The notes: generated by a model from the letters alone, not told the origin. Counted from the stretch's first letter, positions 56,710 through 64,000 are shown. The stretch: DNA of 64,000 nt from Actinocorallia herbida (GCF_003751225.1 NZ_RJKE01000001.1:6014001-6078000); one strand, 5' to 3'. Numbers and translations: made by a program.

Positions 56710-57120
56710 CGGCCTCCGATGGGTACGAAGTCCGCCGAGGAAAGCATCCTCGGCCTGGTCGCGCTTGGTGTAGAGGTCCCAGTACAGGGGGCGATCTGCT
56801 CGGCGGAGGCCGAGAGGAAGCCCCCGGGGCCGCCCTCGCCGATCCAGACGCCGACCGCGACGTCGGCGGCGTGGACGCCCGAGCCGATGAGTTCGTTGTG
56901 GAGGTTTCCGGAGCCGGTTGCGCAGGGCCGCCGTCAGCGACGCCCCCGGTCCAGCACGTCGGCGGTGAACGCCGCCGCCACCGGCACCGCCGCCACCGAC
57001 TCCTGGCGCCGCCTCATCGGCTCCCTCCTCCAAGCCTTCGCCGCACTCCTGCCGCCCGCCCCCGACCCCATGGACCTCGCCCGCGCCATGCTCGGCCTCG
57101 CCTGCGCCTCGACCGGCGTG
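56710..57120. pseudogene. Decayed coding remnants on both strands
   Basis: The 638 bases between the TetR start and the SDR stop hold no intact gene, but parts keep coding-like third-position GC. On the minus strand 56925-56785 reads LHNELIGSGVHAADVAVGVWIGEG and, after a frame change near 56790, continues as LYWDLYTKRDQAEDAFLGG. On the + strand 56956-57114 reads AATDSWRRLIGSLLQAFAALL and DPMDLARAMLGLA, like the last helices of a small regulator. None has a start with a ribosome site. I do not recognise the parent families. This looks like a deletion/decay scar. Confidence 0.4.
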
Positions 57121-57233
57121 GAAGCGCGGCGACCGGTCCGCCGGACCCCGGCCACTGACCCGGCGGATCGCCCCTCCTCCTCCGGCGTGGAAGAAGGACG
57201 ATCCGTCCGATGCCGCTCCTCGTCGGAGCCGGT

Positions 57234-58049
57234 TCAGCGCACGGTGAAGCCGGCGTCGACCGGGAGGGTGATGCCGGTGACGTACGCGGCCCGGTCGCTG
57301 ACCAGCCAGGCCACCGCCTCGGCGATGTCCTCGGGTTCGAGGACGGCGACCGGCAGCGCGTTCTGCATCGCCGACAGGTTGGAGCCGAGCGCCGCGGCCA
57401 CCTCCCTGAACGCGTCGTTTTCTATCATCCCGGTCCGCACGCCCGTCGGGTGGACGGTGTTGACGCGGATGCCGTGCGGTGCGAGGTCGTTGGCGAAGAC
57501 CTGCATGAGACCGACGAGGCCGCGCTTGGCCGCCGTGTACGCCTGCGACGCGGCGAGCGGTGATCCGACGCCCTTGAGACCCGCGGACGAGCTCGTGATG
57601 ACGATGGAGCCGCCGCGGCCGCCCTCGATCAGCGCGGGGATCGCGACCCGGCAGGCGTTCCACACCCCGGTGAGGTTGGTGTCGATGATGTCGCGCCACT
57701 CGGCAACCGGGTCCTCTTCGCCGTACTTCACGATCCCGGCGTTGGCAATCACGATGTCGATCCTGCCGAACTCCGCCAGGCCCGCGTCGAACGCCGCCTT
57801 GAGCTCCGCCTGGTCACGGACGTCGGCGACGCGGGCGACCATCCCGCCGCCCGCGGCCTCGACCAGTTTCCGCGTCTCCTCCAGGTCCGCGGGGGAGGCG
57901 TTCGGGTAGTCCATCGACGCGAGGTCGGCGCAGATGTCGACGCCGATGATCGAGACGCCTTCGCCCGCGAGCCGCACGGCGTGCGCGCGGCCCTGTCCCC
58001 GGGCCGCCCCGGTGATGAAGGCGACCTTGCCTGCCAGACCTGTTTCCAT
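57234..58049 (-). CDS. Mycofactocin-coupled SDR family oxidoreductase
   Basis: Protein of 271 aa; ATG 58049 with GAGGA upstream. It has the mycofactocin fingerprint (GAARGQGRAHAVRLAGEGVSI, GVDICADLASMDY, ASPADLEETRKLVE), NAG, the Ser in SSSAGLKG and YTAAKRG. It is the closest of the three to the partial gene at the window start: both share VHPTGV and end in DAGF(T/S)VR. It follows the aldehyde dehydrogenase at 58126, so a P450 product alcohol could pass through this enzyme and then the aldehyde dehydrogenase (inference). Confidence 0.93.
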   Translation of the reverse strand: METGLAGKVAFITGAARGQGRAHAVRLAGEGVSIIGVDICADLASMDYPNASPADLEETRKLVEAAGGGMVARVADVRDQAELKAAFDAGLAEFGRIDIVIANAGIVKYGEEDPVAEWRDIIDTNLTGVWNACRVAIPALIEGGRGGSIVITSSSAGLKGVGSPLAASQAYTAAKRGLVGLMQVFANDLAPHGIRVNTVHPTGVRTGMIENDAFREVAAALGSNLSAMQNALPVAVLEPEDIAEAVAWLVSDRAAYVTGITLPVDAGFTVR

Positions 58050-58125
58050 GATGGTGCTTCCTCACTGCGTGATCATGTGATGTGCGGACCGGGCCGCGCT
58101 GGACCCGGGTGGAGCAGGGCCGGCC

Positions 58126-59607
58126 TCAGGCGATGGCGATGCCGACGGCCTTCACCCGGAGGAACTCCTCGACACCCTGGCGTCCGCCCTCCTTGCCGAA
58201 ACCGCTGAGGCCCAGCCCGCCGAACGGTCGGTGCACTGCGAGGTTGGGCGCGCCGTTGACGAGGACCTCTCCGGTGACCAGGGCCTCGGCGACGCGGTGC
58301 GCGCGGCCCAGGTCCGCGGTCTGGATATAGGCCGACAGGCCGTAGCGGGTGGTGTTGGCGATGAAGATCGCCTCTTCCTCGGTGTCGAACGGGATGAGGG
58401 ACAGCACCGGACCGAAGACCTCGGTCTGGCCGAGCCGGGAGTGCGGGTCCACGTCGGCGAAGACGGTGGGCGCGATGAAGTACCCGCCGGACAGCTCCCC
58501 GTCCAGGCTGAGCCGGCCGCCACCGGTGATCAGGCGTGCTCCGTCGGCCTCGGCCTGCTCGATCATCGTGGTGATGCGGTCGACGGCGGCGGCGTTGACG
58601 ACCGGCCCGGACAGGACGGCGGGGTCGAACGGGTCGCCCACGGTGATGGTCTCGGCGATCGCGGTGACCCTGGCGATCACCTCGTCGTAGATCTCCCGCT
58701 GCACCAGCATCCGGGTGGGGAACGCGCAGCCCTGCCCGGACATGGTCGCCACCGGCAGGATCACCCCGTGCGCGCATGCCACGTCGAGATTCGCGTCGGC
58801 GAACACGATGTTGGCGGATTTGCCGCCCAGCTCCATCACCGACGGCTTCATCTGCTCGGCGCAGGCGCAGAGGATCTTGCGGGCGGTCTCCGGCCCGCCG
58901 GTGAAGGTCACCTTCTCCACCAGCGGGTGCGCCACCAGGGCCGCGCCCGCCTCCGCCGTTCCGGGCAGGATGTTGACGACCCCGGCCGGGATGCCGGCCT
59001 CGGCCACCAGGTCGGCGAACAGCTCACCGCAGAACGGCGTCAGCTCCGAGGGCTTGACCACCACCGTGTTCCCGGCCGCCAGCGCCGCCGGGATCTTCAT
59101 GGCCAGCGACACCAGGGGCCCGTTCCAGGTGATGATCACGCCGATCACCCCGTACGGCTGGGGCAGCGTGTAGCCGAACTCGCCGGTGTCGCCGGGCGAG
59201 GCCGTCACGTCCCCGGAGATCTTGTCGGCCCACCCCGCGTAGTACCGCGTCCACTCCGCCGAGATCGGCACGAAGCCGCCCGAGACCATCAGCGGCGTTC
59301 CGTTGTCGAGCGTGCCCCGCCGGGTGAACTCGGCGGCGTTGGCCTCGATCAGGTCGGCCAGCCGCGCCAGCAGCCGGCGGCGCTCGGCCGGAGGCGTCCG
59401 CCGCCACGACGCGAACGCCTCATGCGCCACCCGGACTGCCTGGTCGACCTCGGCGACCCCGGCCAGCGGGATCCGCGCGTCGACCTGCCCGGTGGCCGGA
59501 TCGACGTGCTCGTACACGCCGCCCGAACCCTTCTCCAGGCGCTCGGCGCCGATCCGCAGATGCACGGCGGGACGCGTGCGGTCCACTTCCTGCCCGGTCG
59601 TCGTCAT
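58126..59607 (-). CDS. NAD(P)-dependent aldehyde dehydrogenase
   Basis: Protein of 493 aa; ATG 59607 with GAGGAAG upstream. Motifs: TWNGPLVSLAMKIPAALAAG, FTGGPETARKI, Glu in MELGGKSANIV, catalytic Cys in MSGQGCAFPTR, and GLSGFGKEGGRQGVEEF. Third aldehyde dehydrogenase of the window and closest to that at 53590. Located between a mycofactocin SDR and a P450, it would complete oxidation of a hydroxylated carbon to the acid. Confidence 0.92.
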   Translation of the reverse strand: MTTTGQEVDRTRPAVHLRIGAERLEKGSGGVYEHVDPATGQVDARIPLAGVAEVDQAVRVAHEAFASWRRTPPAERRRLLARLADLIEANAAEFTRRGTLDNGTPLMVSGGFVPISAEWTRYYAGWADKISGDVTASPGDTGEFGYTLPQPYGVIGVIITWNGPLVSLAMKIPAALAAGNTVVVKPSELTPFCGELFADLVAEAGIPAGVVNILPGTAEAGAALVAHPLVEKVTFTGGPETARKILCACAEQMKPSVMELGGKSANIVFADANLDVACAHGVILPVATMSGQGCAFPTRMLVQREIYDEVIARVTAIAETITVGDPFDPAVLSGPVVNAAAVDRITTMIEQAEADGARLITGGGRLSLDGELSGGYFIAPTVFADVDPHSRLGQTEVFGPVLSLIPFDTEEEAIFIANTTRYGLSAYIQTADLGRAHRVAEALVTGEVLVNGAPNLAVHRPFGGLGLSGFGKEGGRQGVEEFLRVKAVGIAIA

Positions 59608-59630
59608 GACGTCACTTCCTCTTCTCAGGG

Positions 59631-59651
59631 GGCGGCGCGCTAAGCGCCGCC
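59631..59651. terminator. Terminator hairpin downstream of the P450
   Basis: An 8-bp stem (GGCGGCGC / GCGCCGCC) with a GCTAA loop, immediately before the aldehyde dehydrogenase start. It forms a pair with the hairpin at 59661. Confidence 0.55.
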
Positions 59652-59660
59652 GATGGACGG

Positions 59661-59682
59661 GGCCCGCTTCGTCGAGCGGGCC
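59661..59682. terminator. Terminator hairpin at the P450 stop
   Basis: An 8-bp stem (GGCCCGCT / AGCGGGCC) with a 6-nt loop, directly after the P450 stop codon. It suggests that ferredoxin/P450 transcription is limited relative to the downstream genes. Confidence 0.55.
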
Positions 59683-59684
59683 GC

Positions 59685-60908
59685 TCAGGCCAGGGCTTCG
59701 GAGCCCTCAGGTGCCGCCGGGGTGAACGTCGCCGGAAGCGTGATCCACCCGTTGCCGATCCCGATGGTGGGGTAGTGGCGCGCGCCGGACGCGTCGATGG
59801 CGTAGTCGGGCAGCCGGCGCAGCACCTCCTCCAGCACGACGGCGAACTCCGCGCGGGCCAGGTTGGAGCCCAGGCAGCGGTGGATGCCCAGACCGAAGGA
59901 CTGGTGCCGGTTCGGGAAGCGGTCGAGCACCACCTCCTCGGGCCGGTCGAAGACGGCTTCGTCAAAGTTGGCCGACGCCCACGACAGCAGGAGCCGCTCC
60001 CCCGCCTTGATGGGCTGCCCGCCGACCTCGCAGTCCCGGGTGGCGGTGCGCGCCAGCACCTGGACGGGAGAGAAGTAGCGCAGGAACTCCTCGCCCGCCG
60101 GAGCGATCAGCTCGGGCCGCTCCCGCAACCTGGTGCGTTCGGCCGGGTTGCGATCCAGCCATTCCAGGGCGCTGCCGATCAGGTTGGTGGTGGTGTCGAT
60201 GCCACCGAAGATCACCAGCGTCACCATCTCCAGGATCCGCTCGTCGCTCAGCAGGCGCCCGTCGATCTCGGCCCGCACCAGGTGGGAGAGGAGGTCGTCG
60301 GCGGGTTCGGCCCGCCTGCGCGCGATGGTCTCGGTGATCTGCCCGATCAGGGTGAACATGGCGGTCATCGCCGCCTCGTTCCCGGGGGTGCCCGGCACCG
60401 TGTGGATCATCGCGTGCACGGCGTCGGAGAAGGGCCGCCAGTCCTCGACGGGCAGGCCCAGCAGCTTCAGGGTGAGGATGGCCGGCACCGGGGCGGCGAT
60501 GTCCCCGATCAGATCGGCCTTTCCGGTCTCGATGACCCGGTCGACGCAGAAGGTGGTGACCTCGCGCAGGTAGGGCCGCCACTGCTTGGCCGCTCCCGGG
60601 GAGAACCACGGAGTGAGCAGTCTGCGATAGGCGAAGAACTCCGGCGGGTCCATCTCGATCGGCACCTGCCGCAGCGCCGACGCCGGGATCGTGGCTCCGT
60701 TGCGCGAGCCGTCGGGCAGCTCCTGGTAGGAGGAGAAGGTGGCGTCGTCGTGGGCGACCGCGGCGACGTCGTCGTACCGGCTGACGACCCAGAGTCCGCC
60801 GTGCGCCCCGCTGTGCGCCACCGGGCAGGTGGACCGCAGGTCCTCGTTGATCGCGCGCCAGTTCTCCGCGTAGTCGGGTGAGTGGTGGTCGAAGTCCACG
60901 TCGGTCAT
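59685..60908 (-). CDS. Cytochrome P450 (actinobacterial soluble type)
   Basis: Protein of 407 aa without a membrane anchor. Motifs: I-helix FGGIDTTTN (the GxDT oxygen-activation motif), the ExxR in EEFLR, and the haem loop FGLGIHRCLGSNLAR with Cys345 as axial ligand. The I-helix with GGIDTT and the ERTRLRERPELI region resemble CYP families that hydroxylate terpenoids, steroid side chains or alkyl groups in actinobacteria. Electrons should come from the ferredoxin encoded 30 bases upstream. With the aldehyde dehydrogenase and mycofactocin SDR downstream it forms an alkyl-to-acid oxidation set (inference). Confidence 0.93.
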   Translation of the reverse strand: MTDVDFDHHSPDYAENWRAINEDLRSTCPVAHSGAHGGLWVVSRYDDVAAVAHDDATFSSYQELPDGSRNGATIPASALRQVPIEMDPPEFFAYRRLLTPWFSPGAAKQWRPYLREVTTFCVDRVIETGKADLIGDIAAPVPAILTLKLLGLPVEDWRPFSDAVHAMIHTVPGTPGNEAAMTAMFTLIGQITETIARRRAEPADDLLSHLVRAEIDGRLLSDERILEMVTLVIFGGIDTTTNLIGSALEWLDRNPAERTRLRERPELIAPAGEEFLRYFSPVQVLARTATRDCEVGGQPIKAGERLLLSWASANFDEAVFDRPEEVVLDRFPNRHQSFGLGIHRCLGSNLARAEFAVVLEEVLRRLPDYAIDASGARHYPTIGIGNGWITLPATFTPAAPEGSEALA

Positions 60909-60938
60909 GGTTCGGTTCCTGTCTGCTGGGGGGACGGA

Positions 60939-61133
60939 TCAGCCTCGGACGGTGAGAGCACGCTCGGGACAGGTCGCCGCGGCACGCCCGGCCGCCGCTT
61001 CTCCGCCCGGAGGCACCTCGTCGCCGGTCGACAGGGCGCGTCCGGCCTCCTCGTCGAAGTCGAGGAGATCCGGCGCCGCCATGAGGCACAGGGCATGCCC
61101 CTGACAGCGCTCGGGATCGATGGCGATGTGCAT
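60939..61133 (-). CDS. Single-cluster 3Fe-4S-type ferredoxin with CxxHxxC motif
   Basis: Protein of 64 aa from ATG 61133 (GGGAGG upstream); the longer frame to 61163 has no ribosome site. Ligands: Cys10, Cys16 and Cys55 (CQGHALC, then CPERAL). Position 13, normally Cys in 4Fe-4S proteins, is His. Mycobacterial P450-linked ferredoxins with a variable residue at this place (CXX?XXC...CP) are known to carry 3Fe-4S-type clusters with altered potential. It is cotranscribed with the P450. Confidence 0.9.
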   Translation of the reverse strand: MHIAIDPERCQGHALCLMAAPDLLDFDEEAGRALSTGDEVPPGGEAAAGRAAATCPERALTVRG

Positions 61134-61225
61134 GATCGGCCTCCCTGTCCTGCGCCTGCTCACGGCCGCGCGCCGCGGCCGGGCAGGTGATCCGACGAGC
61201 GGCGAACACCCGCAACCAGAACTAC

Positions 61226-61244
61226 TTAGATAACCAGGTGATCG
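61226..61244 (-). promoter_or_regulatory. Copy of the shared 19-bp site between ferredoxin and TetR
   Basis: On the minus strand GCGATCACCTGGTTATCTA; the last nine bases GGTTATCTA are exact. It lies 92 bases upstream of the ferredoxin start and 79 bases before the TetR start, in a 190-bp divergent region with no other gene. Confidence 0.45.
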
Positions 61245-61323
61245 CCGTCACACCATAATACGGACGATTTGCGTCTGCAATAGATGGGGCATACTCGGTG
61301 TGCGATCTCGGGGAGGGTGGAAG

Positions 61324-61944
61324 GTGGGCGACGGCACGACGGGGCCCGGTCGTCCGCGCGACCCCGATCTCACCCCTCGGGTACTGGCCGCCGCGCTCGA
61401 CGTGTACGCCCGCACCGGCTGGGCGGCGTTCACCCTGGACGCCGTCGCACGTCAGGCCAGGGTCGGCAAGGCCGCCCTCTACCGCCGCTGGCCCACCAAG
61501 GACCACCTGCTCTTCGACGCCATCGAGGCCCACACCCAGCCCCTGGTCGCCACCGACACGGGCTCCCTGCACGGCGACACCCGGGCACTGGCATCGGCCC
61601 TCCTAGAGCACTTCCTGTACCCCGCCGGATGGGTGACGCTGCGCATCGAAGTTGACGCCTCCACCGAGCCGGCGACCTTCGCCCGCTTTCACGAGAAGAT
61701 CGTCGCCATGCACCGCGACGGTGCCGAGCGCATGGTCCAGCGCGCGATCGACCGCGGCGAGCTACCCTCCGGCATCCACACGCGATCCTTTACCGAGGCC
61801 CTCTACGGAGCCGTCCTCATGCACGCCCTGTCGATGACCCAGGACCAGCGCGAACAGGCCCGCCACGAGGTCGCCGAGCACGTCACCCCGATCGTCGACT
61901 TCGTCCTCGCCGCTTCCATGACACGCGCCGCCCTCCCGGACTGA
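61324..61944 (+). CDS. TetR family transcriptional regulator
   Basis: Protein of 206 aa; GTG 61324 has GGGAGG 7 nt upstream, so the in-frame GTG at 61300 is not used. HTH at residues about 10-55: GRPRDPDLTPRVLAAALDVYARTGWAAFTLDAVARQARVGKAALYRRWPTKD can be recognised in pieces by the AFTLDAVARQA and YRRWPTK segments. The effector domain is typical in length. It is divergent from the ferredoxin/P450 genes, with a copy of the 19-bp site between. It is therefore a candidate for the regulator that reads that site. Confidence 0.9.
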   Translation: MGDGTTGPGRPRDPDLTPRVLAAALDVYARTGWAAFTLDAVARQARVGKAALYRRWPTKDHLLFDAIEAHTQPLVATDTGSLHGDTRALASALLEHFLYPAGWVTLRIEVDASTEPATFARFHEKIVAMHRDGAERMVQRAIDRGELPSGIHTRSFTEALYGAVLMHALSMTQDQREQARHEVAEHVTPIVDFVLAASMTRAALPD

Positions 61945-62013
61945 CGCCGGCGCGCCTGCTCTCGACGCACGGCCGCCGGAAACCGGCGACCAGATAAAAG
62001 CAAGAGGGCGACA

Positions 62014-62032
62014 TAGCTCACTAGGTTGCCTA
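62014..62032. promoter_or_regulatory. Copy of the shared 19-bp site ahead of an SDR gene
   Basis: TAGCTCACTAGGTTGCCTA ends 26 bases before the SDR ATG at 62059. The centre CACTAGGTT is well kept; two bases of the right half differ. Confidence 0.55.
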
Positions 62033-62058
62033 TCATGACCTTAGAGAGGAGCATGCCC

Positions 62059-62892
62059 ATGGAGCGTCTGGATGACAAGGTGGCCGTGGTGACCGGAGGT
62101 GCGAACGGCATCGGTGCGGGCATCGGCCGGGCACTCGCCCAGGCCGGTGCGCACGTGGTGGTGGCCGACGTCGACCGCAGTGCCGCCGAGATCACGGCAG
62201 GCGAGCTCGGCAGGATCGGTGTGCGCACACTGGCCGTCGAGTGCGACGTGCGCGAGCGCGCCGCGGTCGAGGCCCTGGCGGAACACTCCTGGCAGGCCTT
62301 CGGCCGGGTGGACGTCATGGTGAACAACGCGGGTGTCCTGCCTCCCGTGGGGCGTCTCGTCGATCTCGCCGAGCAGGAGGTGCGCCGGGTCCTGGACGTG
62401 AACGTCGTCGGGGTTTGGCAGGGGTGCTCGGTCTTCGGGCGGCGTTTCATCGAACAGGGGACCCCGGCGCACATCCTCAACACCGGCTCGGAGAACAGCC
62501 TCGGCATCCCCCACACGGGCGCCGCGGCCTACACGGCCAGCAAGCATGCCGTGCTCGGCCTTTCGGACGTGCTGCGCAGGGAACTGCCCGAGTTCATCGG
62601 TGTCAGCGTGCTGTGCCCGGGCATGGTGGCGACCCGGCTGGGCTCGGCCGAACCGAACCCTGTCCTGGCCGCGGGAATGGACGCAGACGCGGTCGGCCGA
62701 CGGGCGGTGGAGGGAATCCTCCGCGGGGATTTCTACATCCTCACCCATCCTCCGGTGGTCGAGCTCGCGCGGGAGCGGTGGGAGGAGCTGTCCACCGCGT
62801 TCGGCGTGCAGGCTCCGCGGTTCCCAGGAGACGAGGAACTCGACACCCGGGAGATCCTCCGGCGGAACCGGCAGGCGCGAAGGAACCGGTGA
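62059..62892 (+). CDS. SDR family oxidoreductase
   Basis: Protein of 277 aa from ATG 62059, 7 nt after AGAGGAG; ATG 62053 is too close to that site. Features: GGANGIGAGIGRAL (TGxxxGIG motif), DVDR after strand 2 (NAD preference likely), NNAG, Ser in NTGSENS and YTASKHA. The C-terminus is extended by about 40 residues (WEELSTAFGVQAPRFPGDEE), as in actinobacterial SDRs of the SDR_c type with an added helix. The substrate is unknown. A copy of the 19-bp site lies in its promoter. Confidence 0.9.
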   Translation: MERLDDKVAVVTGGANGIGAGIGRALAQAGAHVVVADVDRSAAEITAGELGRIGVRTLAVECDVRERAAVEALAEHSWQAFGRVDVMVNNAGVLPPVGRLVDLAEQEVRRVLDVNVVGVWQGCSVFGRRFIEQGTPAHILNTGSENSLGIPHTGAAAYTASKHAVLGLSDVLRRELPEFIGVSVLCPGMVATRLGSAEPNPVLAAGMDADAVGRRAVEGILRGDFYILTHPPVVELARERWEELSTAFGVQAPRFPGDEELDTREILRRNRQARRNR

Positions 62893-62916
62893 TGACCGGA
62901 TCCGGGCCGCCCGGCC

Positions 62917-63762
62917 TTAGCGGAACAGTCCCTCCTGGGCGATACCGGCCACGACGGTTCCGTCGGCAGTGAACACCTTGCTGGAGGCCAGCCCGCGACC
63001 CTCTCCCGCCACCGGTGAGTGCTGGTCTATCAGCAGCCACTCATCGACGCGCACGGACCGGTGGAACCAGAGGGAGTGGTCGAGGCTCGTCACCGTGAAC
63101 CTGGTCGGCCCCCAGAGCGGCGTGTGCGGACGGCGGACGGCGTCCAGCGAGGCCAGGTCGCTGACATAGGCGAACAGGCATCGGTGCAGGACCTCGTCGT
63201 CGGGAAGCACTCCTCTCGCCCTGATCCACAGCCTGCTACGGCCGGGCAGCGGCTCGACGTCCTGAGGCGACCACCGCAGCGGCTCAGTGTACCTGAGATC
63301 GAAGGCCTCAGAACGCGACAGCGGCGGCACGGCGTCCCCGAGCCGATCGCGCAGCTCCTCCTCCAGCGGAACCAGGGCTTCCGGTCCCTGCACGTCCGGA
63401 AGAGGGTCTTCGTGCGCGAAGCCAACCTCCGGTACGTGGAACGAGACGCTCGTCGTGAACAGTTCACGATCCTCCTGGCAGGCGGTCACTCTCCGGTGCG
63501 AGAAGGACCGCCCGTCCCGGATCCGATCCACCCGGTAGGTCACCGAGACGAGCGGGCGACCCGGACTCAGGAAGTAGCCGTGGAGCGAATGGGGAAGGCG
63601 GTCGGAGGGCACCGTGCCCGATGCCGCGCGCAACGCCTGGGCCACGACCTGTCCGCCGTAGAGCCGCTGCACCGGGTCAGCCGGGCTCTCACCGCTGTAG
63701 ACGTCGCGGTCCACCGGCTTCAGGTCCAGCATCGCGACGAGTCGATCGATCGCCTCCGTCAT
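62917..63762 (-). CDS. tesB: Acyl-CoA thioesterase II
   Basis: Double hot-dog thioesterase of 281 aa; ATG 63762 with GAAGGAAG upstream. It shows the TesB layout: LYGGQVVAQALRAA and HSLHGYFLSPGRP in the first domain, then PHTPLWGPTRFTVTSLDHSLWFHRSVRVDEWLLIDQ in recognisable parts (SLDHSLWFHR, catalytic Asp in LDHS). It hydrolyses a broad range of acyl-CoAs and would release acids or CoA if the pathway stalls. It is convergent with the SDR gene and separated from it by 24 bases. Confidence 0.92.
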   Translation of the reverse strand: MTEAIDRLVAMLDLKPVDRDVYSGESPADPVQRLYGGQVVAQALRAASGTVPSDRLPHSLHGYFLSPGRPLVSVTYRVDRIRDGRSFSHRRVTACQEDRELFTTSVSFHVPEVGFAHEDPLPDVQGPEALVPLEEELRDRLGDAVPPLSRSEAFDLRYTEPLRWSPQDVEPLPGRSRLWIRARGVLPDDEVLHRCLFAYVSDLASLDAVRRPHTPLWGPTRFTVTSLDHSLWFHRSVRVDEWLLIDQHSPVAGEGRGLASSKVFTADGTVVAGIAQEGLFR

Positions 63763-63815
63763 GGGCGCACTTCCTTCTCAAGGGCTGTTCGGGCTGTCCG
63801 GGCAGCGGAAGGGCG

Positions 63816-64000
63816 TCAGGCAGGACACCCGGGATAAAGATCCGCGCACTCGGCTCGCGCGAGGTCCAGGACCTGCTTGGGCGGCAGCCCGGTGGTCCGG
63901 GCGGTGGCCACGACGTCCTCGTACTCCACCGAAACGTTGACGACCTCGCCCTCCAGCGAGGCGATCTTCGCTCGTACCTGCCCGCCGAGGACCGAGAGAC
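63816..64000 (-). CDS. larC: C-terminal end of a LarC-like nickel-pincer cofactor protein (truncated by window)
   Basis: The minus strand is open from the window edge to TGA at 63818-63816. The visible 60 residues include KIASLEGEVVNVSVEYED, then TGLPPKQVLDLARAEC. This GEVVN-x4-EYED pattern followed by a 'TG.P.K.V...A' helix is the end of LarC, the nickel-inserting protein of lactate racemase maturation. Without the rest, the assignment rests on this segment alone. It is not obviously part of the catabolic pathway and may mark the edge of the island. Confidence 0.6.
   Translation of the reverse strand, partial: LSVLGGQVRAKIASLEGEVVNVSVEYEDVVATARTTGLPPKQVLDLARAECADLYPGCPA

Noticed and set aside
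56704-57909. A 401-codon + strand frame running into the SDR gene
   Set aside because: The second half is antisense to the mycofactocin SDR. Only the 56956-57114 piece looks coding and is reported as a remnant.
1-64000. tRNA, rRNA, CRISPR arrays, insertion sequences or phage genes
   Set aside because: No tRNA-like cloverleaf with CCA end, no regular spaced repeats, no transposase, integrase or phage structural motifs were found by reading both strands.

Overview
This is high-GC DNA from an actinomycete. The evidence is three F420-dependent luciferase-like oxidoreductases, three SDRs of the mycofactocin-coupled type, a 3Fe-4S ferredoxin/P450 pair, a four-gene conservon (sensor kinase, roadblock protein, DUF742 protein, small GTPase), frequent GTG/TTG starts, and many 1-4 base stop/start overlaps. 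A Streptosporangiales-like (Thermomonosporaceae) or related actinobacterium would fit, but nothing here fixes genus or species. No rRNA, tRNA, CRISPR array, insertion sequence or phage gene was seen.

Almost the whole window is a catabolic island for CoA-activated acids, probably steroid-, terpenoid- or other branched/alicyclic-type substrates (inference). Left part (1-13.9 kb): partial mycofactocin SDR; crotonase plus F420 enzyme; a + strand run of hot-dog dehydratase, Old Yellow Enzyme, F420 enzyme and CoA ligase; DoxX; a secreted tannase-type esterase; and an operon of amidohydrolase, thiolase-fold protein, DUF35 Zn-ribbon protein, small Cys-rich protein and thioesterase. Centre-left (14-33.6 kb): TetR, tandem CoA-transferase, DUF2889 protein, CoA ligase with a small partner, then a minus-strand eight-gene operon (30491 to 20701) with four acyl-CoA dehydrogenases, two CoA ligases, a thiolase and an F420 enzyme, next to a GntR/FadR regulator; then another acyl-CoA dehydrogenase divergent from an enoyl-CoA hydratase.

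Centre (33.6-41.6 kb): MarR regulator with twin operators facing a Zn-dependent alcohol dehydrogenase and two paralogous membrane proteins, then the conservon. Right part (41.6-64 kb): an ACAD10/11-like pair (APH-type kinase plus acyl-CoA dehydrogenase) with an SDR stump between them; MarR; a five-gene operon (amidohydrolase, fused DUF35-thiolase protein, CoA-transferase, aldehyde dehydrogenase, mycofactocin SDR); LysR divergent from a BKACE enzyme/aldehyde dehydrogenase/SDR run; TetR; a decayed stretch; mycofactocin SDR, aldehyde dehydrogenase, P450 and ferredoxin; TetR; SDR; TesB thioesterase; and the 3' end of a larC-like gene.

Read together, the genes give oxidation of an alkyl group to an acid (P450, mycofactocin SDR, aldehyde dehydrogenase), CoA activation by ligases or CoA-transferases, dehydrogenation, hydration, thiolytic or retro-aldol cleavage, and product removal by thioesterases. 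The most notable signal is regulatory: a shared 19-bp sequence (best copy a perfect 17-bp palindrome, AGATTAC-TAG-GTAATCT) recurs in at least eight promoter regions spread over 60 kb, which suggests one regulon.
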